Source: Otatea glauca (lineage: Eukaryota > Streptophyta > Magnoliopsida > Poales > Poaceae). Taken from it: a stretch of 64,000 bases of DNA. Positions within the stretch are counted from its first letter, which is position 1. Every line of letters begins with the position of its first letter. Under the pieces are notes generated by a model. The model did no database searches and was not told the origin of the DNA. It saw only the letters and a program-made list of their open reading frames with translations. This document shows, one piece after another, positions 9,220-20,767 of the stretch. Where the stretch lies: the NCBI GenBank assembly GCA_036346275.1, contig CM070722.1, forward strand, positions 20,669,336 to 20,733,335, written 5' to 3'. Both the position numbers and the translations under genes were made by a program.

Positions 9220-10914
9220 AGGGAATGGTAATGGGAGACACCGATTGAGCAGAACACTTATACTGTCACTGGTGGTGACACCTTTACTGTTTCATATCAA
9301 ATCGATGTTAATACTGGTGATGATTCACTTGGTGACATGCAAGGAGTGCAAGAACCGAATGCTCCAAATCCATTAGTTAGTCCAGTTACAAGAGCATCAC
9401 CGACAGCAACACCAGCAGCTACACCAATTTCAACTGAGATGTTCTCATCAGGACAACTCTTCGTTTTTGGTCTCTCCAGGATATCTATGATAATACCCAA
9501 GAAGTTGAGCTCGAGCTAGATGCTTTGTACTTGATGGCAATGGAGGAGCCATCAAACCTAGAAGAAGCTATCAAGGAGTCATCCTGTAGAAAAGCAATGG
9601 AAGAGGAGCTACAGGCTATACAAGATAATGGCACATGGGAGCTAACCACATTGCTGGATGGACACCGACCCATTGGTATAAAATGGGTATTCAAGCTAAA
9701 GAAAAACAGTGCAGGAGAGGTGGTAAAGCAAAAGGCACGTCTGGTTGCTAAAGGATATGTGAAGAAACAAGGAGTTGATTTTGAAGATGCACTTGCACCG
9801 GTGGTAAGATTGGAAATAGTGAGGTTGCTTATCGCGCTAGCAGCTCAAGAGGGTTGGCAGATCCATCATATGGGTGTGAAATCAGCCTTTCTCAATGGAG
9901 ATTTGGAGGAGGAAGTGTATGTAGCTCAACCACCGGGATTTGAGTTGGAGCATGAAGAACAGAAAGTTCTGAGGCTTAAGAAGACACTGTACGGGCTCCG
10001 ACAAGCACCCAGAGCATGGAATTGCAAGCTTGATAAAAGTCTTGAATCTCTTGGTTTTGAGAAGTATCCGTTCGAGCATGCTGTGTACAAGAGATGTATT
10101 GGTGAGCTCATCCTACTCGTTGGTGTCTATGTTGATGATTTAATCATCACAGGATCAAGCATTGAGGACATAATAAAGTTCAAGAATCAAATGAGAAGCC
10201 TGTTCAGCAAGAGTGACCTTGGCTTATTATCTTACTATCTTGGGTTAGAGGTGCGGCAAGGCACTGATGAAGTCACCTTGTGCCAGACGTCCTATGCAAC
10301 AAGAATTCTGGAGAAGTGTGGCTTGAAGGACTGTAATCCAAGTTAGTTTCCAATGGAAGCAAGGCTGAAATTGAGCAAAGTAAGTGCTAATCCTACTGTT
10401 GATGCTACATTCTATCGAAGTGTAGTTGGGAGTTTGAGGTATTTGGTTAATACTCGACCGGACATAGCATATTCAGTTGGCTATGTAAGCCGGTTTATGG
10501 AAACTCCGACAATAGAGCACATGGTTGCAGTTAAACACATTTTAAGGTATGTGGCAGGAACTCTGAAATTTGGGTGCAGGTATGTGAAGAAGCAAAGAGA
10601 GTTTCCTTAGCTAGTTGGGTATAGTGATAGTGAGATGGCCGGAGGCTTGGATGATCGCCGAAGCACTACTAGAGTATTGTTCTTCCTTGGAGCTAATCTG
10701 ATCAGCTGGCTGTCCTAGAAACAGAAGGTGGTAGCACTTTCTTCATGTGAGGCAGAGTATATAGCAACAACTTCAGCAGCTTGCCAAGGAATTTGGTTAG
10801 AAAGGTTACTTGCAGACTTGTTGAAAGAAAAGGAGAAAGAAGTTCTGCTGAAGATTGTCAACAAGTCGGCAATTTCTTTGTGCAAAAATCCAGTGTTTCA
10901 CGAGCGCAGCAAAC
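9220..10914 (+). pseudogene. pol: Reverse transcriptase and RNase H of element D (nearly intact RT)
   Basis: A 273-residue open stretch (9525-10346) carries the complete RT_2 domain: EEPSNLEEAIKESSCRKAMEEEL, GIKWVFKLKKN, AFLNGDLEEEVYVAQPPGFE, YGLRQAPRAWN, and YVDD at 10128-10139. It ends at a TAG (10344-10346). RNase H continues at 10353 with the usual RSVVGSLRYLVNTRPDIAYSVGYVSRFM, then VVALSSCEAEYIATTSAACQGIWLERLL; stops lie at about 10608 and 10717. RNase H breaks off at RSK where solo LTR E begins (10915) and resumes at 22797. A linker segment with stops (9217-9520) joins integrase to RT. Confidence 0.9.
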
Positions 10915-12461
10915 TGTAACACCCTGAAATTTGCTCTAATTTAAATTTTGGAGTATTTTTTATTTTTGAGAATTTCTGAGAATTTATTAGAATGTAATTG
11001 GATTTATTCATTCTTGACCTTTCTTGAATTCAGTTTATGCCAAGTTTTATTGGAAATATTTTATTTGAGTTCTAAATGTCTCAAAATATTTTCTAGATTG
11101 TTTTTGAAAATTTTCTAGTATTTTTGGCTATTTTCTTGGATTATTTGAATTTTTGGAATTATTTTAAATGAAAAAGGATTTAAAAACTGGAATGAACACT
11201 AGTACTGGGCCGGCCCAGCACGTCGTAACCCTAGCACCGACAAACCCGAGCCGTTCGATTGAGATCCTGCGGTTTGAGAGATGCCACGTCGCGCACGCGT
11301 TGCGAGCTGTTGATCCGAGGACACGTGGACGCTCAGGATTGCGCCACGTCGCTTCGTCCTCTCGAGTTCGTCGAAACAAACTCCGCCAGCGTTTTCGCTT
11401 ATTGCGTCGGTGATTGCGCGCACGTCGAGGCGTCTTTATAGTCGCCGTTGAGTGCGTCGCGCATAGCTCTTCACGCCGCTTCTTTTGACTCCTCGCACGC
11501 AAGCTGAGACACCCCAGAGACTCCGCAGTAGCTCGCCGTAGTTGCCCTTTCGCTCCGCCACTGTTTTTGCTTCCTCTCGCCGCTATCAGTCGTCTTCCGC
11601 TGTCACCCGTGCCGGTTCCGAACTCCTCGGAGGTTGCCGCGTTGAACAAGCCACTTCTTCACGCCGGAGAACCACCGTAGCGCCGTTGACCACGTCGTCT
11701 TCCCCAACTCCGGCAATCTTCGCTTCCTCGCCGCCGTCGACCTCGTCAAACATCACCGATCATCCGATCTGCATCGGACGATTCTGGTACGTCCACGTCG
11801 CCGATCTCCTCATTTTTCTAGCGCTAATCTTGACCGTAGATGTGTAGATTGAATGGCGGTGATTAGATCTAGTTTCTGTGCTTTGTTTTAGTCTCAACCG
11901 TCAGATCGGTAGTGTTCGCGTGAGATTGCGCCACGTAGTTATGATGAGCAGTAAACAGCTCGGGTACCATGGGCCATTAGATTAGATCTAAACGGTAGTT
12001 GTGGGTTGAGCCGTGGCGCGTGAATCCGCGCCGTTCAGATTTGAACGTGCGGCGGAGATGACGCCGCACCTCCACCGAATCGTGTGCAGACACGTGTGCG
12101 CGTTGACTAGGGCGGAGACCAGATCCGACTGCGCGCCGCTGTAATCCTGCCGCATGGCTGCACGTGAATCGAGACACCGTCGAACGTGCACGAGATCCAG
12201 TCGTCAGATCCGGGAATCCCACCGGATGCGCGACGTGTGGAGGCGCATAACGCGATGCGTCGTCGAGTCGGCGCGGGGATCTAACCGTTGGATCCGAGCG
12301 ACCGTTGGATGCGCGACGCCGTGTCGCGTTGATTTCGAGGCAGTGCGTTGTGGCACGTAGATCTGGCCGTTGATTCAAGGAACGGCTCAGATCTCGCCGT
12401 GTGGATGCACTGTTCTGGTGGACCGCGTCCACGGTAGTCCAGAGCCGTGCTGTGGACCGGG
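10915..12461 (+). other. Left part of solo LTR E; non-coding
   Basis: The first 250 bases are A/T-rich. From about 11200 the composition changes to G/C-rich with many CG dinucleotides and recurring CCACGTC/CACGTG-like strings. Open frames here (for example 11164-11649 on the minus strand) look like by-products of high GC: they are Arg-rich, have no family match that I recognise, and overlap on both strands. I call no gene. Confidence 0.65.
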
Positions 12462-13832
12462 TGTTAGTGCTATGCCCTTGAGACAATCATTTAGATGATT
12501 GTAACATGACTATGTTTATGAATAATAATATGATTATTGGTCCAATGAATGTATATCATTGTATTGATCAACAAGTATGTGACTTGCTTATGAAGCTCTT
12601 TACTTATTGATATATTTCGATAAATATCTCTGATCGGATATCATCGTATAGGACAACGATGGATAGATCAGCACATGTAGTGATCGATGATCATGCTTCA
12701 TAGATCATGGGATATAGAGATATCATCTATACATTGTGGACGCATGTTGAAGAACATGGGTTAGATAGACCCGCAATTGGACATCGCGAGAATGTTTCAT
12801 TCTTATGTGTCATCGTGTATCTCATACCTAGTAGATGTATGATCCTTAGACTCGAGATTGTCATATTCCCTACATGTGTAATAGTTTTCCTTGGGGCTAT
12901 CAAACACTACTTGCTAACCAGATAGTTATAAAGGTAGCTTTCATGTTTACTATGAAACGTGCGAGAGGAAGTGAGCAAATAAGATGGAATTTGCCACTCC
13001 AATAAAACGGAGATATACGACAAGGCCACTCGTGTGATATGATTAAGGAAGTGCATGGCCATGCCGTGATTGAGGAGTCAATCACAACTTATTAATATAT
13101 CACGGATACGAGAGATGGATTGAATCATCAAAGGATGACATACATCTCGCCTTGAGTTCAATCTTCATATACTTGGCAAAGGGATTATTACATGAGTACT
13201 TTTGATAGGTTCTGTCCGATTTGGTCATAGTATGTTTGGGAGTTGGCATACTTTGCAAGGAGCCGCTACCAACAATTGGATTGAAAAGGAGTTTTTCGAA
13301 TCCATGTCCAAACGTACGTGAACCTGCAGGGTCACACACTTAATGGGCTGGGACGCATTAATTTGGATTGGATCCATAATTAATGGACATCGTGGGTTTA
13401 GGACGTTGATGGGCCTTGGTTTAGGGTTTCATCTCGTGGCTATATAAGGACGAGAGGAGGGTGGGCGCAGGGTGTGCTTTCCCACGGTTTAGAAGTGATT
13501 CACTCGAAACCCTAGCCTCCTCTTCTCGTTGCCCCTGCTGAGCGACCAGGTGCTTGCACACCGACGCACGGCGTTCCATCCCTGGACGTGTGGACTACTG
13601 CGGTGACGCTGCTGTGACTGCGGCGTGGGAGGACGATCCACGGCGAGGCGAGGATGATCCGCTCCATCGACGCAACGACTGCGGCGAGGACGATCCACTA
13701 CATCGACACGCGAAGGATTCCGCAACTACGCGTCTAGTGGTAATCTTATCTGTGATCCCCTTCTTGCGAGTAACTTTCTGGTTACGCGGAAGATTTTTTT
13801 TGTGCTAGTGTAGCATATCGCGTTCCTCTTTA
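12462..13832 (+). repeat. 5' LTR of element F
   Basis: It starts TGTTAGTGCTATGCCCTTGAG and ends CGTTCCTCTTTA; the 3' LTR ends in TTCA, so the terminal CA has mutated to TA here. TATATAAGG lies at about 13440, roughly 400 bp before the end, inside the probable promoter. Near 13660-13710 a G/C-rich stretch repeats GCGAGGA(C/T)GATCC several times. Confidence 0.93.
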
Positions 13833-13833
13833 G

Positions 13834-13846
13834 TGGTATCAGAGCC
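13834..13846 (+). promoter_or_regulatory. Primer-binding site of element F
   Basis: TGGTATCAGAGCC follows the 5' LTR by one base. This is the usual copia site complementary to the 3' end of initiator methionine tRNA, where minus-strand synthesis starts. Confidence 0.9.
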
Positions 13847-15436
13847 ATCTCATATAGTTTTGTGATCTGGATGTTGCACATATGATGTGTGAGGTTAGTA
13901 GATTGGATCTATTACATGTTCAGCCGGTTCATGTGATGAATTGGTGACGGCAGCCATCAATGAGATCGATCTGTTTAGGGTTTGAGGAAACTGCAAACCG
14001 ACTCAATCTTGATTTGGGTGAGTCCGTTCATGGTACGACGTTACCCTTACCGGTCGGGTTACCGCCATCAGGGTTTCTAAAACGTATCCATATGGGACCA
14101 AGCCAATCAGATTGAGTTGGATTGGGTCAATCTAGTTGATCCATGGTAAGCGCAAACCGATTCAATATTGATTTGGGTGAGTCCGTTCATGGTACGACGT
14201 TACCCTTACCGGTCGGGTTACCGCCATAAGGGTTTCTAAAACGTATCTATATGGGATCAAGCCAATCAGATTAGATCGGATTGGGTCAATTTGGTTGATC
14301 CGTGGAAATTTTGAGGGTGTTTTCCTTTAACAGAAGACATGCCTCTAAATTTTTTTTCCAAGGGCGCTGCCCCTCGGACCCCGGAGTCGTAGTGTTGCTT
14401 TTGTTTAACTCGTTTTTGCAGGGAATTATGTGAAATAGTATGGCCTATGTGTATGTGATGCGTGTAATTTCCACATGGCCTGCGTGCCGTGTCAAGCCAT
14501 AAGGATATTTAAATTGTATAATGACCTGCGTGTCGACTTGTGATGCTTCAAACCCTCATGTAAAATTCATTATCAAAAGTTGTAAGGTGTTGCATCCATA
14601 ATGATGAAGACGATGGTATCAAGCAAGGTGGCTAGGTGAACAAATCAAGCAAGGTGGCAAGGTGAACAAACAAGCATGATGATGGAGATCTTAATGTTAA
14701 GGGCCATGCTATTTCACAGCTTATTTTGATTTTCTGTGGATGTGTGTTTAATCCTTGCTATTTTCTTTATGCTCATTGCATGTGATGCCATGTTCTTAGT
14801 AGATTTTGTTCATCCCTATAGTTAAAATTTTAAATCAAAATGTTCATCCAATTGTTGCACCTATCAAGGATTTAGATCGTTATTGATATGACTGCCAAAG
14901 TAGTATATCAATGGCTATCTTAATAGATGATAGGGATGTGTTGGACACATCACGCATAACAATGGTAGATTTAATCAAGCTATCAAAACGGTTTTGGGCT
15001 TGAGGACATAAATGGTTGGGATTTGATTTCAGTAATGAAGGAACCTATACAAGACAATTGGTGTCTAGGAAAACACACATGAGGAAGGTTTCTTAATTGG
15101 CACCCGAATACGGGAAGTGCTCCCTCCCTCATGTGAGCCCTAGGGGCAGGTTGACTTGGCCATGAGTCAAGTTGACGGAGGCATTCATTACTTGTTTTCA
15201 TACTCAACAAACAAGAGTTACATAAGATGTAATTAGCAAAGGTGTTGCTTACCTATGTCATTAAATTTCTAGCAGTGATGCCAAAGCTCACTAGTGTTTG
15301 ATGAATATGGATCTTGAATACTCACTATGTGTCTATAAAAGGGACATAAAATAGGAGTGTCTTTTATTAAAATGTTTAATAAAAGTTTTACATAAACATA
15401 GTGCTTAGAATCTTTGCATGTTTTTGTTGTAGTTCA
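13847..15436 (+). other. Untranslated leader of F with a 159-bp tandem duplication
   Basis: This is 1.6 kb of non-coding leader between primer-binding site and gag. It contains two adjacent copies of a unit beginning GCAAACCGA(C/T)TCAAT at 13993 and 14152 (period 159 bp), differing at a small number of positions. A smaller direct repeat (AAGCAAGGTGGC(T/A)AGGTGAACAAA) occurs near 14620-14670. The remainder is A/T-rich with no convincing ORF. Confidence 0.8.
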
Positions 15437-16730
15437 ATGGCACCTTCTCCTACTCCTGCTACACCTGGTTTTGCTTTGAGATCAGTTTTGGAAAGGGAAA
15501 AACTTAATGGAACTAATTTTGTTGATTGGTATCGCAACCCTGAGAATTGTTCTCAAGCATGAAAAGAAGGACTACGTTCTAGAGAATCAAATTCTGATGA
15601 ACCAAACCAAAATGCTCCTCGCAATTTGAAGGTTGAATATGAAAAGCATGTTAATGCTTCTGTAGAGGTCAGCTGTCTCATGCTAGTCACCATGGACTCT
15701 GAGCTCCAAAAGCAATATGAGGACCAGGATGCTTACAATATGATTGTGGGCTTGAAGGGCATGTTTGGGAATCAAGCAAGAGCTGAGAGGTATGGTATCT
15801 CAAAGCTTTTATTTGCTTGTAAGTGGTCAAGGCATCCGGTCCACCCTCATGTGATCAAGATGATTGGTTACATTGGGAGATTGGAAAACTTGAGTTTCCT
15901 CTTAGCCTCGGTTTGGCCACAGATGTTATTCTCCGTCTCTGCCTCAGAGCTTTGAGCCATTCATTATGAATTTTCATATGAATAGCATGGAGAAGAGCCT
16001 AACCGAGCTACATGGGATGCTCAAGGCTGCCGAGGAAAGCATTAAGAAAAACCCAATCATGTGATGATGGTTCAAAACAACCGCATTCAAAAAGAGGAAG
16101 GCTAAGGTGGGGAACGGAAAGAGCAAGGGCAAGGGCAAGGCTCAAGATGAGATCACAAGCCTCAAAAATAAGCTTCAGAAGCTTAAAGTTGGCCCTCAAC
16201 CTGATACCCAATGCTTCTATTGCAAGAAATCAGGACATTGGAAACGGAACTGCGAAAAGTACCTCGCAGATAAGAAGAATGGAAATGTGGTTTCCACATC
16301 AGGTATTAATGTTATAGAAATTAACCTTGCTACTTCTTCACTCAGCTCATGGGTATATGATACCGGTTCGGTTGCTCACTTTTGCAATTCGATGCAGGGG
16401 CTGATAAAGTGTAGAGACTTGGCAAAAGGAGAAGTGGATCTTCGCGTGGGGAATAAAGCAAGAGTTCTTTGGTCTTGCTGTTGGCACATACCCATTGCAT
16501 TTGCCTTGAGATTAGTTTTAGAACTCAATAATTATTATTTTGTTCCATCTTTGAGTAGAAACATTATTTCATCTTCTTGTTTGGAACATGAAGGTTATGA
16601 TTTCATAATAAAGAACTTTGTTTGTTCAATATTTTTGAATGATATGTATTATGGTCGTTGCCCCATGGTGGATGGGTTGTACGCCTTTGAACTCAAGATA
16701 AACTCGCCTATAACATTAATGTAAAAGGCA
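15437..16730 (+). pseudogene. gag: Gag and protease of element F (frameshifted)
   Basis: The likely start is ATG 15437 (MAPSPTPATPGF). The Gag signature L-NGTNFVDWYR follows, but the frame shifts about 15540, where LRIVLKHEKKDYVLE continues in another frame. Further downstream are a zinc knuckle CFYCKKSGHWKRNC at 16212-16253 (all four ligands present) and the protease motif SSWVYDTGSVAHFC, with DTG at 16359-16367. The knuckle and protease share one open frame (16107-16724). Between 15626 and 16100 the Gag domain is split over several frames. In function this would be the particle-forming protein and its processing protease; in this copy it is inactive. Confidence 0.88.
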
Positions 16731-17800
16731 TCGCCTAATGATTTGAACCCTACCTTTTATGGCATTGTCGCTTAGGTCATATAAATGAGAAGCGCATGAA
16801 GAAGCTCCACGGTGATGGACTTCTAACCTCATTTGATTTTGAATCATTTGAAACATGTGAATCTTGTTACTTGGCAAGATGACAAAAGCCCCTTTCACAG
16901 GTTTTAGTGAGAGAACGAGTGAGTTATTGGCCCTAGTACATACAGATGTATGTGGACCAATGAGCTCGACTTCTAGGGGTGGGTTTCAGTACTTTGTAAC
17001 TTTTACCGATGACTTTAGTAGATATGGATATATCTATTTAATGAGGCATAAATCTGAAAGTTTTGAAAGGTTCAAAGAGTTTCAAAATGAAGTACAAAAT
17101 CAACTTGGCAAATCAATAAAACACTTACGATCAGATCGTGGTGGCGAATACTTGAGCCAAGAGTTTGGTGATCATCTAAAGCAATGTGGAATCGTTCCGC
17201 AACTTACTCCGCCAGGAACGCCCCAATGGAATGGCGTGTCCGAACGACGAAACCGAACTTTATTAGATATGGTTCGGTCAATGATGAGCCAAACAGATCG
17301 CCATTATCCTTCCGGGTTTCGCTCTAGAGGCAATGCGTTCACTTTGAATAGGGTCCCATCAAAATCCGCTGAGAAGACGCCATATGAGATATGGACTTGG
17401 AGAAGTCCCATGTTGTCATTTCTCAAGATATGGGGATGTGAGGCTTATGTAAAACGTTTACAATCAGATAAACTCGCACCTAAATCAGAAAAATGCTTTT
17501 TTGTGGGGTATCCTAAAGATACAAAAGGATATTACTTTTACAAAAGAAACGAGAACAAAGTTTTGTTGCTCGAAATGGTGTCTTTTGGAGAAAGAGTTTC
17601 TTTCAAAAGAATTCAAGAGGAGTGATGTGTATCTTGATGAAGTTCGAGAATCGCATGAATATGTTCAAGCTACCATCGAACCTTCACAAGATGTACAAAG
17701 TGTTGTACAACCTGTGGAAGAGACTCCACCCCACGTAGGTCGGGAGGCCACGCCATGTACCTATAAGATATGGGAATGACATATTATTGTTGGACAATGA
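16731..17800 (+). pseudogene. pol: Integrase of element F (core nearly intact)
   Basis: Pre-integrase sequence LWHCRLGHINEKRMKKLHGDGLL precedes an open frame of 253 residues (16864-17625). That frame carries VHTDVCGPMSS (Asp), YFVTFTDDFSRYGYIYLM, SDRGGEYLSQEF (Asp) and GVSERRNRTLLDMV (Glu), followed by the C-terminal KIWGCEAYVKRLQSDKLAPKSEKCFFVGYP. The D,D,E triad is complete. A frameshift about 17600 separates it from the linker FLSKEF...VRESHEYVQATIEPSQDV. It lies in the normal copia position upstream of RT. Confidence 0.9.
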
Positions 17801-19369
17801 TGAGCCCACGACTTATGAAGAAGCAATGATGGACCCAAACTCGAAAAATGGCTTGAAGCCATGAGATCCAATTTTAACCCATGCATGACAATCAAGTTTG
17901 GAACTTGGTCGATTCTCCGATGGTGTAAAACCATTGAATGCAAATGGATTTTCAAGAAGAAGATAGACGAGATGGAAATGTTCAGATCTATAAGGCATGG
18001 TTGGTGGCAAAGGGTTTCAAACAAGTTCAAGGAGTTGACTATGATGAAACCTTCTCACCGTAGCCATGCTCAAGTCTGTCCGGATCATTTTAGCTATTGC
18101 TCCATATTTTGATTATGAAATATGGCAGATGGATGTCAAAACAGCCTTCCTTAATGGGAATCTTTCTGAGGATGTATACATGATACAACCTGAAGGTTTT
18201 GTTGATCCTAAATATGCTAAAAGGGTATGCAAGCTTCAAAGATCCATTTATGGGTTAAAGCAAGCATCTTGGAGTTGGAATATTCGTTTTGATGAAGTAG
18301 TCAAAGGGTTTGACTTTATCAAAAATGAAGAAGAGCCTTGTGTTTACAAGAAGGCTAGTGGGAGCGCACTTGTATTTCTGATTTTGTATGTGGATGACAT
18401 ATTATTGATCGGGAATGATATTCCTATGCGTGAAGATGTTAAGACTTCATTGAAAAGGAGTTTCTCAATGAAGGACTTGGGAGAAGCATGCTATATACTG
18501 GGCATAAAAATCTATAAAGATAGATCAAAAAGGTTAATTGGATTAAGTCAGAAAACGTACATTGACAAGATATTGAAAAGGTTCAATATGATGAATCCAA
18601 GAGAGGTTTCATGCCAATGTTACATGGCATTAGTCTCTGCAAGAATCAGTGTCTTTCGACATCTGATGAGCGAGACAGGATGAGCAAGATTCCATATGCT
18701 TCTGCTATTGGGTCTATTATGTATGCCATGATCTGTACACGCCCAGATGTCTCATATGCTCTAAGTGTCACAAGCAAATACCAAGCGGATCCTGGTGATG
18801 GTCATTGGATAGCCGTAAAAAATATCCTGAAGTACTTGAGAAGAACTAAGGGTATGTTCCGTGTTTTTGGAGGTGAGGAAGATCTGGTTGCAAAGGGTTA
18901 CACCGATGCAAGCTTCCAAACTGACAAAGATGATTTTCTATCGCAATCCGGGTTTGTGTTTACACTTAATGGAGGAGCAGTAAGCTGGAAGAGTTCCAAG
19001 CAAAACACGGTGGCTGACTCTACGACAGAAGCGGAGTATATTGCGGCTTCGGAGGCCGCAAAAGAAGCTATGTGGATTAGGAAGTTTATCACAGAGCTTG
19101 GTGTGGCCGCTAGTGCCTCTAGTCCAATGGACATCTATTGTGATAATAGTGGTGCCATTGCACAAGCAAAAGAGTCTAGATCACATCAGAAGTCTAAACA
19201 CATACTCCGGCGCTTTCACCTTATTCGCGAGATTGTGGATAGAGGTGACGTGAGAATATGCAAAGTACAAACGGAAGCCAATGTGGCCGATCCGTTGACA
19301 AAGCCACTGCCACAGCCTAAGCATGAGGCACACACGAGGTCTATTGGTATTAGATACTTAATTGATTGA
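17801..19369 (+). pseudogene. pol: Reverse transcriptase and RNase H of element F
   Basis: RT fragments appear from about 17810 in shifting frames. A long open stretch (18066-18683) then gives WQMDVKTAFLNGNLSEDVYMIQPEGF, YGLKQASWSWN, and YVDD at 18387-18398. RNase H occupies 18611-19369: SAIGSIMYAMICTRPDVSYALSV, GYTDASFQTDKDDFLSQSGFVFTLNGGAVSWKSSKQNTVADSTTEAEYIAASEAAKEAMWI, CDNSGAIAQAKESRSHQKSKHILRRFHLIREIV, ending at TGA just before the polypurine tract. A frameshift at about 18610-18680 separates RT from RNase H. The family is Angela/BARE-like by sequence. Confidence 0.92.
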
Positions 19370-19389
19370 CTCAAGTGCAAGTGGGAGAT

Positions 19390-20762
19390 TGTTAGTGCTA
19401 TGCCCTTGAGGCAATCATTTAGATGATTGTAACATGACTATGTTTATGAATAATAATATGATTATTGGTCCAATGAATGTATATCATTGTATTGATCAAC
19501 AAGTATGTGACTTGCTTATGAAGCTCTTTACTTATTGATATAATTCGATAAATATCTCTGATCGGATATCATCGTATAGGACAACGATGGATAGATCAGC
19601 ACATGTAGTGATCGATGATCATGCTTCATAGATCATGGGATATAGAGATATCATCTATACATTGTGGACGCATGTTGAAGAACATGGGTTAGATAGACCC
19701 GCAATTGGACACTGCGAGAATGTTTCATTCTTATGTGTCATCAGTGTATCTCATACCTAGTAGATGTATGATCCTTAGACCTGAGATTGTCATATTCCCT
19801 ACATGTGTAATAGTTTTCCTTGGGGCTATCAAACACTACTTGCTAACCGGATAGTTATAAAGGTAGCTTTCATGTTTACTATGAAACGTGCAGAGGGAAG
19901 TGAGCAGTCAAGATGGAATTTGCCACTCAAATAAAACGGAGATATACGACAAGGCCACTCGTGTGATATGATTAAGGAAGTGCATGGCCATGCCGTGATT
20001 GAGGAGTCAATCACAACTTATTAATATATCACGGATACGAGAGATGGATTGAATCATCAAAGGATGACATACTTCTCGCCTTGAGTTCAATCTTCATATA
20101 CATGGCAAAGGGATTATTACATCAGTACTTTTGATAGGTTCTGTCCGATTTGATCATATTATGTTTGGGAGTTGGCATACTTTGCAAGGAGCCGCTACCA
20201 ACTATTGGATTGAAAAGGAGTTTTTCGAATCTATGTCCAAACGTACGTGAACCTGCAGGGTCACACACTTAATGGGCTGGGACGCATTAATTTGGATTGG
20301 ATCCATAATTAATGGATATCGTGGGTTTAGCACGCTGATGGGCCTTGGTTTAGGGTTTCATCTCGTGGCTATATAAGGAGGGGAGGAGGGTGGGCGCAGG
20401 GTGTGCTTTCCCACGGTTTAGAAGTGATTCACTCGAAACTCTAGCCTCCTCTTCTCGTTGCCCCTGCCGAGCAACCAGGTGCTTGCACACCATCGCACGG
20501 CGTTCCATCCCTGGACTTGTGGACTACTGCGGTGACGCTACTGCGACTGCGGCGTGGGAGGACGATCCACGGCGAGGCGAGGACGATCCGCTCCATCGAC
20601 GCAACGACTGCGGCGAGGACGATCCACTACATCGACGCGCGAAGGATTCCACAACTGGACGTCTAGTGGTAATCTTATCTGTGATCCCCTTCTTGCGAGT
20701 AACTTTCTGGTTACGCGGTAGATTTTTTTTTGTGCTAGTGTAGCATATCGCGTTCCTCTTCA
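19390..20762 (+). repeat. 3' LTR of element F
   Basis: It follows the purine tract AAGTGGGAGAT, starts TGTTAGTGCTATGCCCTTGAG and ends TTCCTCTTCA before the CCGGG duplication. It carries the same TATATAAGG motif at about 20370. It is nearly collinear with the 5' LTR (1373 versus 1371 bp). Confidence 0.94.
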
Positions 20763-20767
20763 CCGGG

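Larger units (their letters stand above)
12462..20762 (+). mobile_element. Complete Angela-like Ty1/copia retrotransposon 'F'
   Basis: Total length is 8301 bp. LTRs of 1371 and 1373 bp (12462-13832 and 19390-20762) flank the internal region. The primer-binding site follows the 5' LTR at 13834, and a purine tract AAGTGGGAGA precedes the 3' LTR. Target duplications CCGGG lie at 12457-12461 and 20763-20767. The internal order is gag, protease, integrase, RT, RNase H, as in all copia elements. The LTRs differ at roughly 40 positions by eye (about 97 percent identity), so F is the youngest datable insertion I see here. The internal coding region is nevertheless interrupted. Confidence 0.95.

Noticed and set aside
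11164..12486. Several frames of 60-169 residues on both strands
   Set aside because: They lie in a CG-rich part of solo LTR E, overlap in opposite directions, and are Arg/Ser-rich without any family signature.
14983..15210. 75-residue minus-strand frame in the leader of F
   Set aside because: No motif; lies within the non-coding leader.
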